Assembly: GCA_043228905.1 (NCBI GenBank)
Contig: JBHGNT010000006.1
Coordinates: 5,580,001 to 5,644,000 of the forward strand
From: Azolla caroliniana
Taxonomy: Eukaryota > Polypodiophyta
Direction of reading: 5' to 3'
Length of the DNA stretch: 64,000 nucleotides
In this document: positions 47,641 through 57,400 of the stretch, piece after piece
Numbering within the stretch: position 1 is the first letter of the stretch
How the letters are laid out: every line of letters starts with the position of its first letter
Program-made: the position numbers and the translations under genes
The notes under the pieces: model-generated
What the model saw: only the letters and a program-made list of their open reading frames with translations
What the model was told of the DNA's origin: nothing
The model's database searches: none

Positions 47641-47851
47641 TTTAAGCCGTTTATAAACTTTAGAGAGGGGGAGAGAGACAACAGACAAGGGGAAAGAGAG
47701 AGAGAGAGTAAGGGAGGGAGAACTACATAGACGAGGAGAGAGAGACAGAGGGAGGGAGACAACATATAAGGAGAGAGAGAGAGAGAGACTACACAAACGA
47801 GGAGAGAGAGAGAGAGGGAGGGAGACAACATATAAGGAGAGAGAGAGAGAG
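47641..47851. repeat. GA-rich tandem array, left arm of hAT interior
   Basis: Degenerate units of GAGAGAG blocks separated by ACTACA(T/C)A(G/A)ACGAGG and GACAACATATAAGG. The last unit (47784-47851) is identical over 68 bp to 52081-52148 on the other side of the LINE. Open frames here are Ser/Leu repeats and not genes. Confidence 0.85.
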
Positions 47852-48072
47852 AAAGAAAGAAAGAAAGATATATTAACGTCTTCTAAGGCCAAAATTGGCC
47901 CATGAGACAAATGGTTTACAACAAAAATGGGATATTTACCCATTCATCGAAGTAAAAATAAAAATAAGATGAAAAATAGAGTTTAAGCTAAATAGTTCTA
48001 AAAAATAACAAACATGTTTTATATAGAAACATGTTCTACTACAATGAAAATGGTGTTATACAATTGTTATTT

Positions 48073-51000
48073 TCATTTCCATCCAAGTCTCTCGAAGAGA
48101 AGCGGAAGGTCAAAGGGTTGCGATGTGGATGTGGCCCGTGGTCCCCATGTAAGAGGTACCCCAACCATAGCTTCTAGTCGACGTAGCTCACGTTCCCTTA
48201 TCTTCTTAATCTTGTCTACTCCACGTTGACTTGTTTTGAAGCCCAACATTCGAGGGCGTTTCGTTGTTCTTTGCATTTCTGCTTCCTCAAGGGAGAGGCC
48301 GAGCGGCGTAAGTGTATCCACATTCATCGTCTCCCCTTGTTCCTGAAAAATTACACTAGTTACATGGTGATGAATACTAAGAGGGTTATCGTTAGCACTT
48401 TGTAATTTATTCTCCCTATGTTGTTTTAGGTCTAAGATATATCTACCTAGTCTCTTTACATTCGGGGTATCTAATAGTTTGGAGAGGGTGGGAGAGGGTC
48501 CTAGTATGTCTTGGTATTCCGCTCGTATCTCGGCATAAGTTGGGCATTTGCATGTGAAGTGATACTCATCCTCTATCTCTATGTGGCATAACCTACATAA
48601 CCTTTCCTCTCTAGGGACTCTATTAGCCCGACCATTCTCAATCTCAAGTTGGTGAGATGATATCCTAAGTTGTCCAATGGCCACCCTTAGTGCATTTGAT
48701 AAGAATGTATCTAAATATCTTGGTCGTGTAATAAAGCCTAGCATAGAGAAGCGCAAGAAGTGTTCCTTATAGTACACCATTTTAGATGGGAGTGGTTCTC
48801 GTGGGGTGATCCATTTGTATCGAGTGTAAATTTGCCATATTTCTTGGCGTATCACTTTATTACGATCTTCGTGAGAGATTAAAGTTTGATCAGTCCCATG
48901 GTTGTACTTAAGGGGAGGTAGGTTATTAATGTCTATGCCGTTCGCACGGAGCCAACTCACCACGATGCTATACCAAGAGCTAGTGTCGCCAGACACATAT
49001 AAAGATCGAGATGCCTCAAAGGCTCGACGGGATATCCTATCTTGTGGTTGGCTATGTATCCGATGAATAAAAACTACCACTTGAAAGAGTGCTTCTACTA
49101 ACATCGGGGGTAGACTGAACTCAGCTCTAATAATGTCATGTGGTACTGTCGATTTGCTTCGGAGTTGACGTGATAACATCGTCACTAAAGGTCTCTCTAA
49201 TTGCGTCCACATGAAAGATGGTAAACCTGGAGCCCATACTACTGATGCATACATGATGGACGGGGTCACTAATGAGTCAAAAAGCCATCCCTTAGTCCGT
49301 GGCTCTTGAAAGTATGCCTGATGGCATTGTCTCTCTAAGAGTGAGAGGGATGCATACCCTCTCGTTAGCCTATCTTTGGCTGCCTGGGTCATCGAGAATT
49401 TACCTGAGCGAGCACTAAAGGTGACTCCCAAGTATACATACGATCCCACTACCTCAACTGGTTTATGAGAGAGGATTAGGTGACATTGACTCCTAACTCG
49501 GGAGGATGTATGAAAGATAAGGACTTTAGTTTTCGCTAAATTCACTACCAGTCCTCGTTGTGTACAAAAGTCATCCAGGGCATTAAGATGCTTTTGTAGG
49601 TCGTGTTCCGACTCTGAGAGCAAGACAATGTCGTCTGTGTAGAGTAAGAGACTAACTTGCGTCTCCCCAATAGCTACTCCCTTGCCTCCCTTACGAGCAA
49701 TAAAATCAGTGATCTCATCAATGTAGATCCCAAAAAGAGTCGGTGATAGGGGGCAACCCTGTTTTACACCAATGGTGCTAGTGAAACAATCAGATAGGCC
49801 ACCTGGGCATCTTACACACCCAGAGACTTGCTCATATAGGGCATAAATGGCCCAGATCATGTCATCTGGTATCTCCAAGCTCTTAAGTCTATCAAACAAC
49901 CTTTCCCTAGGAACCGTGTCAAAGGCCTTGCGAAAGTCCACAAAGCAACAATATAGTTTCTTCTTACGAGCCTTTGTCTGGTCAATTAAGCACCTGAGTG
50001 TGAAGATATGGTCAATAGTGGAGAAGGCTCGTCTAAAGCCAGCTTGCTCAGGTGCTCGAAGACTTAATGTTTCCATATAATCACTGAGCTCCGCTTCCAT
50101 TACTGCACCATATAGTTTAGCGAGCGTATGACCTATCATAACAGTCCTATATGTATTTGGGTCCATTGAGTCCCCTCCTTTATGTATAGGGGCCACTGTG
50201 TTCATGGCCCATTGTGGTGTAAAACCCTCGGCGAGGGCGCGGTTGAAGATTAGAGCGAGAAGGGGGGCTAGGCACTCTCGAGCATATATGATGTGCTCGG
50301 CACACAATCCTGTGTGGTCCATGGATTTCCTATGTTGTAATTTTTTGATGACCTTCGTGACCCTAGAGGTCGTGAAAAGTGTCCCCATGGTAGGTCGAGG
50401 TGTGGAGGGCATTGGAATGGGTGGTTGGTTCGGGACATGGTAGAGTCTCTCAATATATGTGTGCCAAATATTGGGATCCTCGATGGGTGTTTGTGGTCTC
50501 GGTTCCCGTAGCCTCTTCCATGCGAGGGCACAATCCCTACTCATGAGCATATGGTAGAGTTCCCAATATTGAGATGCTTCCCAAGCCCGTCTTTTACGAC
50601 GTGTCATCTTGCGCATCTCTTTGCGAGCCTGTACTGAGGAAATAGTACCACTAAGCCGCGATACTTTAAGTTGTCTATACAACTCTCTACAATCCTCATC
50701 ATACCACTTGTTCTGTGGCATAGACCCAACTCTACTATGATTGGAGTCTTTCGTGTATGGGAAGCTACTAGTTGCTGCTGAGTGGAGGATGTGTGTGAGT
50801 TCTGTAGTGAGGTGCTCTAAAGGCAAGGAAGAATCAAAAGAGGAGAGATGCGCTTGAACATGTCGAGAATAGATGTCAGCGAGCTCATGCGTGAAATGTA
50901 TTATAGTGCAATGGGTTGGTTTACTAGAGTTGGTGGCGTGGGAGGCGTCACATTTTAGCTCAAAGTATAGGAAGCTATGGTCTGCGCCAATGGGGCATGG

Positions 51001-51786
51001 GGCCACCCGGAAGGAGCTAACCATGTGGGTAGCTTCAGGGCGTCCTATTAGGTAATCAACTGTGCTTTCCCCTCCTCCATGTGGGAAACATGTGAGCTCT
51101 TCCGAGCCCGGCCACTTGGCTAAGCCATTATATATGATCATCTGGTGTCGGCTTCCCAGTTCAAGCAGATGATGGCCAAAGCTTGTGGCGTTCGCACCTT
51201 GATCTTTTGATGTACGTGTTATGCCTAAGGCTAAAGGGTCGACATTCACCATTTCTAGGTTTCTATCCATCTGAAATATTGTGCATTGGCGGGATTGGGT
51301 TCTCGCATTGAAATCTCCTACAAGGAAGACTTCCCCTTGAGAAGAATATCGGATTATGTCATCCGATAAAGGTTCGTATGGAGAAGGCCCATGTGGCGTT
51401 CCTTCATCAACTATACTCGCCCCTCCAGCCATATTATACCGAGATCCTTTCGGGGGGAAGTAACAAATGGCAATAAATATCACCTGATCTTTGCTAGTGA
51501 GTACTTTCACCCACATAAAACGGGCTTTTGGGTCTTTCTTTAGTATTTCTATCCTACTATGTATCTCTCTCCGAAATAATATCGCAACCCCTCCAGACCC
51601 TCTAGTAGTGTGTCGACGTGAGGTTTGTCTAAAGACAGATTCCCAACGAAAACCATCAACTCGTGGTAATCCTCGATTTGGACTTTGATGTGTTTCTACC
51701 AAAAAAAGTATATCAGATACCCTCAAAATCTCCTCTAGACGGCCAGGGTGTGTCCAAAGTGCACCGTTACAATTCCATAAACTCAT
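48073..51786 (-). CDS. LINE ORF2: endonuclease and YTDD reverse transcriptase
   Basis: The open frame runs from the TGA at 51825 to 48073. The first ATG in it is at 51786; counted from a GTG at 51816 it is 1247 residues. The endonuclease has SLWNCNGAL, FLVETHQ, VGDFNAR (GDFN about 167-170), VDYLIG and GADHSFL. The reverse transcriptase has VAPIHKGGD, NTYRTVMI, CFVDFRKAFDTVPRERLF, GVKQGCPLSPTLFGIYIDE and the catalytic box YTDD at 726-729, where most LINEs have YADD or FADD. A C-terminal CRLC (about 1074-1077) with H and C about 10 residues on (YHFTCKCPTY) forms a zinc-binding motif. It has little similarity to the L1-type ORF2 at 41956. The host lineage is unclear to me. All signature residues other than the Thr are canonical. 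Confidence 0.9.
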   Translation of the reverse strand: MSLWNCNGALWTHPGRLEEILRVSDILFLVETHQSPNRGLPRVDGFRWESVFRQTSRRHTTRGSGGVAILFRREIHSRIEILKKDPKARFMWVKVLTSKDQVIFIAICYFPPKGSRYNMAGGASIVDEGTPHGPSPYEPLSDDIIRYSSQGEVFLVGDFNARTQSRQCTIFQMDRNLEMVNVDPLALGITRTSKDQGANATSFGHHLLELGSRHQMIIYNGLAKWPGSEELTCFPHGGGESTVDYLIGRPEATHMVSSFRVAPCPIGADHSFLYFELKCDASHATNSSKPTHCTIIHFTHELADIYSRHVQAHLSSFDSSLPLEHLTTELTHILHSAATSSFPYTKDSNHSRVGSMPQNKWYDEDCRELYRQLKVSRLSGTISSVQARKEMRKMTRRKRRAWEASQYWELYHMLMSRDCALAWKRLREPRPQTPIEDPNIWHTYIERLYHVPNQPPIPMPSTPRPTMGTLFTTSRVTKVIKKLQHRKSMDHTGLCAEHIIYARECLAPLLALIFNRALAEGFTPQWAMNTVAPIHKGGDSMDPNTYRTVMIGHTLAKLYGAVMEAELSDYMETLSLRAPEQAGFRRAFSTIDHIFTLRCLIDQTKARKKKLYCCFVDFRKAFDTVPRERLFDRLKSLEIPDDMIWAIYALYEQVSGCVRCPGGLSDCFTSTIGVKQGCPLSPTLFGIYIDEITDFIARKGGKGVAIGETQVSLLLYTDDIVLLSESEHDLQKHLNALDDFCTQRGLVVNLAKTKVLIFHTSSRVRSQCHLILSHKPVEVVGSYVYLGVTFSARSGKFSMTQAAKDRLTRGYASLSLLERQCHQAYFQEPRTKGWLFDSLVTPSIMYASVVWAPGLPSFMWTQLERPLVTMLSRQLRSKSTVPHDIIRAEFSLPPMLVEALFQVVVFIHRIHSQPQDRISRRAFEASRSLYVSGDTSSWYSIVVSWLRANGIDINNLPPLKYNHGTDQTLISHEDRNKVIRQEIWQIYTRYKWITPREPLPSKMVYYKEHFLRFSMLGFITRPRYLDTFLSNALRVAIGQLRISSHQLEIENGRANRVPREERLCRLCHIEIEDEYHFTCKCPTYAEIRAEYQDILGPSPTLSKLLDTPNVKRLGRYILDLKQHRENKLQSANDNPLSIHHHVTSVIFQEQGETMNVDTLTPLGLSLEEAEMQRTTKRPRMLGFKTSQRGVDKIKKIRERELRRLEAMVGVPLTWGPRATSTSQPFDLPLLFERLGWK

Positions 51787-51822
51787 CCTAAGTCTATTAT
51801 TTGTCACATGGGCCACACGCCG

Positions 51823-52080
51823 TCAATTGGCAGCGCGATCATTTATTATGACCCGTCCGTCTCGGTAGAAGGCACGATGCCCCTCTTTACGAGCTTGTAT
51901 GACTCGCGGCATACAAGTTTTACGATGCTCAATTTGCATCTTGGTCAAGTCTTCATCGAGGTAGATGGGCTCCCCGCCCAATCCTCGAAGAATTGGTCTC
52001 TTTTTAAAAAAGGCGATTCTAGATTCCGAGTCCTTAAATTGAAGAACTAAAGCTCTTTTCCTAGTGGTGTCACGCCCTAG
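51823..52080 (-). pseudogene. C-terminal end of LINE ORF1, in frame with ORF2
   Basis: About 85 codons remain, starting LGRDTTRKRALVLQFKDSES and including IYLDEDLTKMQIEHRK, which resembles the C-terminal domain of L1-type ORF1 proteins. The 5' part is missing through truncation at 52080; the frame runs on into GA repeat by chance. The ORF1 stop TGA (51823-51825) is followed by CGG and lies in the same frame as ORF2, with no other stop between. Confidence 0.75.
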
Positions 52081-52131
52081 AGAGACTACACAAACGAGGA
52101 GAGAGAGAGAGAGGGAGGGAGACAACATATA

Positions 52132-52173
<42 letters not shown>

Positions 52174-52410
52174 ACACAGAGGGGAGAGAGAGAGAGAGAG
52201 AGAGGAACTACATAGAGGGGAGAGAGAGAGAGACTACATAGAGGGGAGAGAGAGAGAGGGAGGGAGAGTCGAGACCATAGACGTGAGAGAGAGAGGATTT
52301 ACATAGAGGGGAGAGAGAGTCGAGACCACAAACGTGAGAGAGAGTGGGAGGGATCATCTGAGAGAGAGAGAGAGAGGGAGGTAGGGAGAGAGAGAGAGAG
52401 AGAGACGGAG
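52081..52410. repeat. GA-rich tandem array, right arm of hAT interior
   Basis: This contains the 68-bp partner of the left array (52081-52148), then long (GA)n and units with ACTACA(C/T)AGAGGGGAG and GTCGAGACCA(T/C)A. It is the host sequence into which the LINE inserted. Confidence 0.85.
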
Positions 52411-52610
52411 GTTTCTAAACCGGTTTGGAAACCGGTTTACAAGACGTTTACCAAGCCGGTTCACAAACCGGTTTAGCCTAAACCGGTTTGTGAACCGGCT
52501 CGGCTCGGCTCGGCTCAGGTTTGAGATCCTGTAAACGGTTTAGGCTTAGCCGGTTTGGCTTGGATCAGGCCAAACCGGCTAAGCCTAAACCGAACCGTTG
52601 CCGATCCCTA

Positions 52611-52618
52611 GCGCTAAG
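52611..52618 (+). repeat. Right 8-bp TSD of hAT-like element
   Basis: GCGCTAAG, exact partner of 47448-47455. Confidence 0.92.
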
Positions 52619-53723
52619 CATCTACACCTATTTATTGCAGGCATCCACATGCTATGATGTATGAACACCATCTCCTAATTGGTGGGCATGCACAATGGTT
52701 CATGTTGAGTTCCAAACTCTTGATCCAACGTCAATCTAGGATGTGTGATCCTTGGTCAAATGCACCCTCTAACTGCATCAACTTATTACAATCTCCGCAT
52801 TTGGTAGTGGACAAAACCTTAGTGAAAGACACATCCATAGTGTTGTCATCTTCATCGAGATTGATCAGTGCTACTAAGTGAATCCTTACTAATTGAGCCA
52901 AGCCTTGTGCTTCTAGACATATCTACTAGGTGTAAGGTTTTGCTTGTAAAAATCCATTTGTACAATAATGAATGCATTCTTTAAAGTAAGTGTATTAGGT
53001 CCCTTATGTGATTGTTTTGAAGTCAATTCCATCTCTTCATTGTGAGACCTAATGCAATATATTCGCAAAGTCCATCACACACCGTTGTTGATTGATTTGA
53101 AAACATATGTGCCATCCGTAATGCTTAATGGAGTTAGATTGCAAAAAATCCATTAGAACCCATTTATACTACAATGTTATTTCCTCAACAAATTTCCTAA
53201 AATCACATCACATCCAAGATGAACGTCGAGAAAAACTAATAGTCAATTTCAATGATATCATCAACAATACCATAACAATCGAGAGTACTCGAATATGCAC
53301 CAAATAGACATTCATGTTATTCAAACATAGTCATTAAATGTTTGTTAAACATAGATAATTAGATGTAGTTTGATCAATAAATGAATTTTGAAAATGCCTC
53401 TCCATGGTAATCTCATTTGCTATCAATATTAGGATCCCCTCCTTCCTTGATATTGCAAAAATGGGCATGGAATCTGTCATGCATTTCCCATTATGGAATT
53501 TCTTGTAACTCTACAAGCATTATATATTATCATAATTTGTTCTCTTTTCGCCATTGTACCCAAGCATCCACTTCTTCTAGTATCAAGCATCATACATGAC
53601 CACCCATTTGTCTTTGCCATTCTTTCCTCGTCTTTGCTATGGAAGCGGATTCAATCTCTTTGCGCAATATCCATACCAAACTTGCAACTTGCAAGTATGA
53701 ACATGTGCTCACACACACACACA

Positions 53724-53783
<60 letters not shown>

Positions 53784-53901
53784 AATAAATGTGTGTTATT
53801 AAAACAAGATTATAATACAACCCTTGTTATCTTCCCTATTGCATAAATAGTGATAATGCAAGGGAAACCCTCTCAAGTGTTGCAAAAGTAGACGACATAC
53901 C
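52619..53901. other. No gene recognised; contains a CT microsatellite
   Basis: AT-rich spacer between the hAT-like and Copia elements. The only structure is the (CA)n(CT)n tract at about 53710-53780. This locus continued directly into 59283 before the Copia insertion. Confidence 0.55.
53710..53780. repeat. (CA)n(CT)n microsatellite
   Basis: A short CA run followed by more than 25 CT units. It creates Ser/Leu and Arg/Glu pseudo-ORFs on the two strands. Confidence 0.95.
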
Positions 53902-53906
53902 TCTAT

Positions 53907-54208
53907 TGTAGAAGACAAGGCCGTCAATGCGGAAGATCAAGTAGCATTCGATTGGGGTTGAGTACCTGCGTATGACAGTTTCCAAGATCGTGCACAGAGA
54001 TAGAGAGAGAGAGAGAGAGGAGGCACACAAGACTCTTTCTATTCAATAGAAACAATAATACAACCAACCTTACAAAAAGGTTACTAGGTCACTTTATATA
54101 GTGACCGACTTAGGGCAACTACCATTTATGCTAATTACACAAATGGCCCAAACTTGAGCTATACAAAGGGATAGTGTGAATACGTCCATTATACACTTGT
54201 ATTCGACA
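53907..54208 (-). repeat. 3' LTR of the Copia element
   Basis: 302 bp, ends TGTAGAAG and TTCGACA on the plus strand. In element orientation it contains a TATA box, CTATATAAAG (about 54092-54101). It differs from the right LTR by T/C near 54039 and C/T near 54147. Confidence 0.95.
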
Positions 54209-54224
54209 CTCCCCCGTAATGGGC
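54209..54224 (-). promoter_or_regulatory. Polypurine tract of the Copia element
   Basis: Directly next to the 3' LTR; the minus strand reads CCATTACGGGGGAG. The purine run is short, but it is where second-strand synthesis should be primed. Confidence 0.65.
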
Positions 54225-54402
54225 GTATACATGGGTTATCTAAGATTACAGGTATAAACCTAGGTTCTCGGACATATCAGTTTTTGTTCAAGTCGGCAGG
54301 GTCCGAAGGCAGAAGACCGAACTGGTCGGGTCGGAAGAGTTGAAGCCGATCATTAAGGAACTGATATCGGTTGTCCGAAACCATCCTGCGCTGTGTCCGG
54401 CT

Positions 54403-57400
54403 CTAACCGGACTGGTTTGTCGTTACGCCCATCTGATGCCGAAGGGACCGAAAGCGATCTGCCGAAAGACACTTGGTCATTCCATCTGCAACATTGTCGG
54501 TTGTGGATATTTTCTCTAGACCGATTTTCCCTGAAATGACGCAGTCCCGAACGAAGTGATATCGAACGTCGATATGTTTGGAGGCGTTGTGGTGAACCGG
54601 ATTTTTCGACAAGGCAACAGCACCTTGACTGTCGCTATAGACAACTAGGGCCGAGTCATGGTCGACTTGTCGAAACGTGTGCGCCAGCCGGCCGAGCCAC
54701 AAAGCTTCTTTTGCAGCGTCGGACGCAGCTACATATTCTGCTTCGGTCGTTCAGGTCGCTGTGCACTCCTGAAGTTTCGACTTCCACGAAATTGCTCCAT
54801 TGCCGAATTTGAAGCAGTATCCAGTTGTTGATTTCCGACTGTCTATACAGCCGGCGAAGTCCGAGTCGGTGTAACCGACTACGCCTGAGGTTGAGTTCGG
54901 ACCGAAAAGAATGCCGTGGTCTTTTGTGCCAGCCAGATATTTGAACACATGCTTGACTGCGTTCCAATGCGATCGGCCAGGATTGTGCATAAATCTGCTA
55001 ACGACTCCTACGGCATGAGAAATATCAGGCCGTGTCGCGACCATCAGGTACATGAGGGAGCCGACTGCCGGTGCATACGGTACCGACTTCATATCTTCCC
55101 CCTCCGGACCGGATGTCGGGCAGTCCCGCTGAGAGAGCCGAAGATTCATGGGGAGCGGGGTTGAAGCAGATTTGGCTGATTGCATGTTGAAGCGTTCCAA
55201 GACACGTCCGATATAGTCGGTCTGAGACAAAAAAAGATGTCGTTTATCGCGATGCCGACTAATCTTCATGCCAAGTATGTGTCGTGCCGGACCGAGGTCC
55301 TTCATGGCAAACTTCAACCGCAATTGCCGAATGAGATCGGCAAGTTCGCCCGCGTGGCGTCCAGAAATTAGCATGTCGTCCACGTAAATGATGAGGAAGA
55401 TGGGTGATCCATCTTGAGCTGTGTTGGTAAAAAGACAATGGTCCTCATCGCTTTTTGAGAAGCCGATCGATTGGATGAAGTCGTCGAACTTCTTGTACCA
55501 TTGTCGCGGTGCCTGTTTGAGGCCGTATAGACTCTTCCTGAGTCGGCAGACTAGATGTTCTTGGCCAGTTGCCACGAAGCCTTTTGGCTGCTCCATATAA
55601 ATTTCCTCTTCAAGATCACCATGGAGGAAGGCTGTTTTGACATCTAGCTAAATCAGCTCCAAGTTGTCGGCTGCCACTACGCCGAGTAGAAAACGAAGGG
55701 TTGTCATTTTCACCACTGGTGAAAAAATCTCGTCGAAGTCAACGCCATATTCTTGTCGGAAGCCCTTCGCAACTAATCTGGCCTTGTACTTTGGGGTGGT
55801 CGAATCAGACGTCTCTTTTAGTCGATAGACCCACTTGCAAGGAAGAGCACGTCGATTCTTAGGTAATTCGACCAGATCCCAAGTCTTGTTTGCCCGAATG
55901 GAGTGCATTTCCGACTCCATCGCCAGATGCCAGGTGGCTGAATCGACAGATGTCGATGCTTCTTCGTAAGACGTCGGTTCGCCGGCGTCGGTGAAGAAAA
56001 TTCCAGGAGAATACCTCTCCGGAGGTTGCGACAGTCTTTCGGATCGTCGAGGTATGATTGGACTGGTCGTATCGGGTATCGAGGTCGGATGGTCCGAAAG
56101 CGAATTATTCTGTTGTGCCGAGTCAGAGTTGTCCGAGTCGGTAGTGTAAGGTTCAGCTACCCGTGAAGCTGACCGTGTGTTGAGAGCGGGGCTTTCTTGA
56201 AGGGTCGGCACATCGGAAAATGTTACCCTTCGGACTTCGATCGGTGTTTCGACTGATGGATTCATAGCCGACTCGTTGAACACAACGTCCGAACTTCGAA
56301 CGATTTGTCTGCGTTCGGGGTCCCAGAGTCGGTATCCCATTTCGCCGTCTGATCCATATCCAAGGAAAATGCATTTCCTGGACCGAGGTGCAAGTTTTCG
56401 GCGATCATCTTTCGGAATAAGGGCGTACGCCTCGCATCCGAAGATCCTCAGCTTGTCGTAATTCGGCTTACTGCCGATCCATAGTTCCTGAGGAATTTGA
56501 AGTCCTAGAGGTCTGCTTGGCGACATATTGATTATGTGTACTGCCGTGAGTAGAGCCTCTGCCCAGAAGCCATCCGACAGTCCGGAGTGTTGGAGCATGG
56601 AAACTATCCGTTCTTGGATTGTTCGATTCATGCGTTCTGCAGTCCCGTTTTGCTCCGGACTGTGTGGTGCCGTAAATTCACGTCGGATGCCGCGTTGTCG
56701 ACAGAATTTGACGAATTCTTCTGATTTGAACTCTCCCCCATTGTCGGTCCGAAAGCATTTCAGTTTTCGGTCAGTTTGATTTTCTACCATAGCGAGCCAA
56801 TCGGAGAAGATCGAGAAGACACGATCTTTGGTGCGAATTGGATAAGCCCACACCTTTCGAGTCGAATCGTCAATAAAACTGACGAAGTAAGAGGCACCAC
56901 CGAGAGACTGATGCGGCATTGGGCCACAGACGTCCGAGTGGACTAAATCGAGAGGTCTCGTTTCTCTTGGTGCTGATGTCGGGTGTGATGCGGCTGCTTG
57001 TTTGCCATACTGGCAATGTTCGCAGAATTGATGGTCCGAGAAGGAGAGTTTAGGGATGTATCCGGCTCTAGATAGGTGCGTAATGCCGGCCTTGCTGAGG
57101 TGTCCTAATCTTCTGTGCCATAGTGATGACACAGGAATATCCACCAAAAACAGGTTACCCTCTCTGAGCGTAACATGTAACGGATACAGTGAGTGTATCT
57201 TGGGTCCTCTAGCAAGCAGGAGGTTCCCCCTGTGGAGTGTCCACCCTCCCGAAGAAAAACCGGCACGAATGCCGTCTTCATCTAGTTGTCCGACTGAGAT
57301 CAATGGCCTTGAGAGCTCGGGTACATGTCGGACATTGTGAAGTACAAGTGTAGAGCCACCTGCAAGGTTGAGCTCTACTGTGCCGATTCCAATGCTGTCA

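Larger units (their letters stand above)
47852..52080 (-). mobile_element. Second LINE lineage (YTDD-type), 5'-truncated
   Basis: A 4.2-kb minus-strand element inserted into the GA array of the hAT-like transposon. The 68-bp unit at 47784-47851 and 52081-52148 flanks it, either as a long target-site duplication or as adjacent array units. The 3' end (left side) finishes in a TTTC-type tetranucleotide tail and not in poly(A). The 5' end starts inside ORF1, so the copy is truncated. ORF2 is intact. A fragment of the same 3' end lies at 6996-7091. Confidence 0.85.
47456..52610. mobile_element. hAT-like non-autonomous transposon hosting a LINE
   Basis: Termini begin TAGGGATCGGCAA on both strands; over the first 21 bases there are two mismatches. 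An exact 8-bp duplication GCGCTAAG flanks the element. An 8-bp TSD and (C/T)AGGG ends are hallmarks of the hAT superfamily. Subterminal regions (about 47460-47660 and 52410-52600) are packed with GGCTCGGCTC, AAACCGGTTT and CTTAGCCGG motifs in both orientations, as expected for transposase-binding arrays. Inside lie GA-rich tandem repeats and a 4.2-kb LINE (47852-52080). Without the LINE the element would be about 0.86 kb and has no transposase, so it is a MITE-like passenger. Confidence 0.88.

Noticed and set aside
47526-47943. Ser/Leu-rich minus-strand ORFs
   Set aside because: They translate CT/GA arrays within the hAT-like element.
53590-53820. RE-repeat ORF over the CT tract
   Set aside because: Microsatellite artefact.
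55560-55660. Functional readthrough of the Copia TAG stop
   Set aside because: The codon lies in the middle of the conserved RT domain where a sense codon is normal, and its context is not a known leaky type, so a point mutation is simpler.
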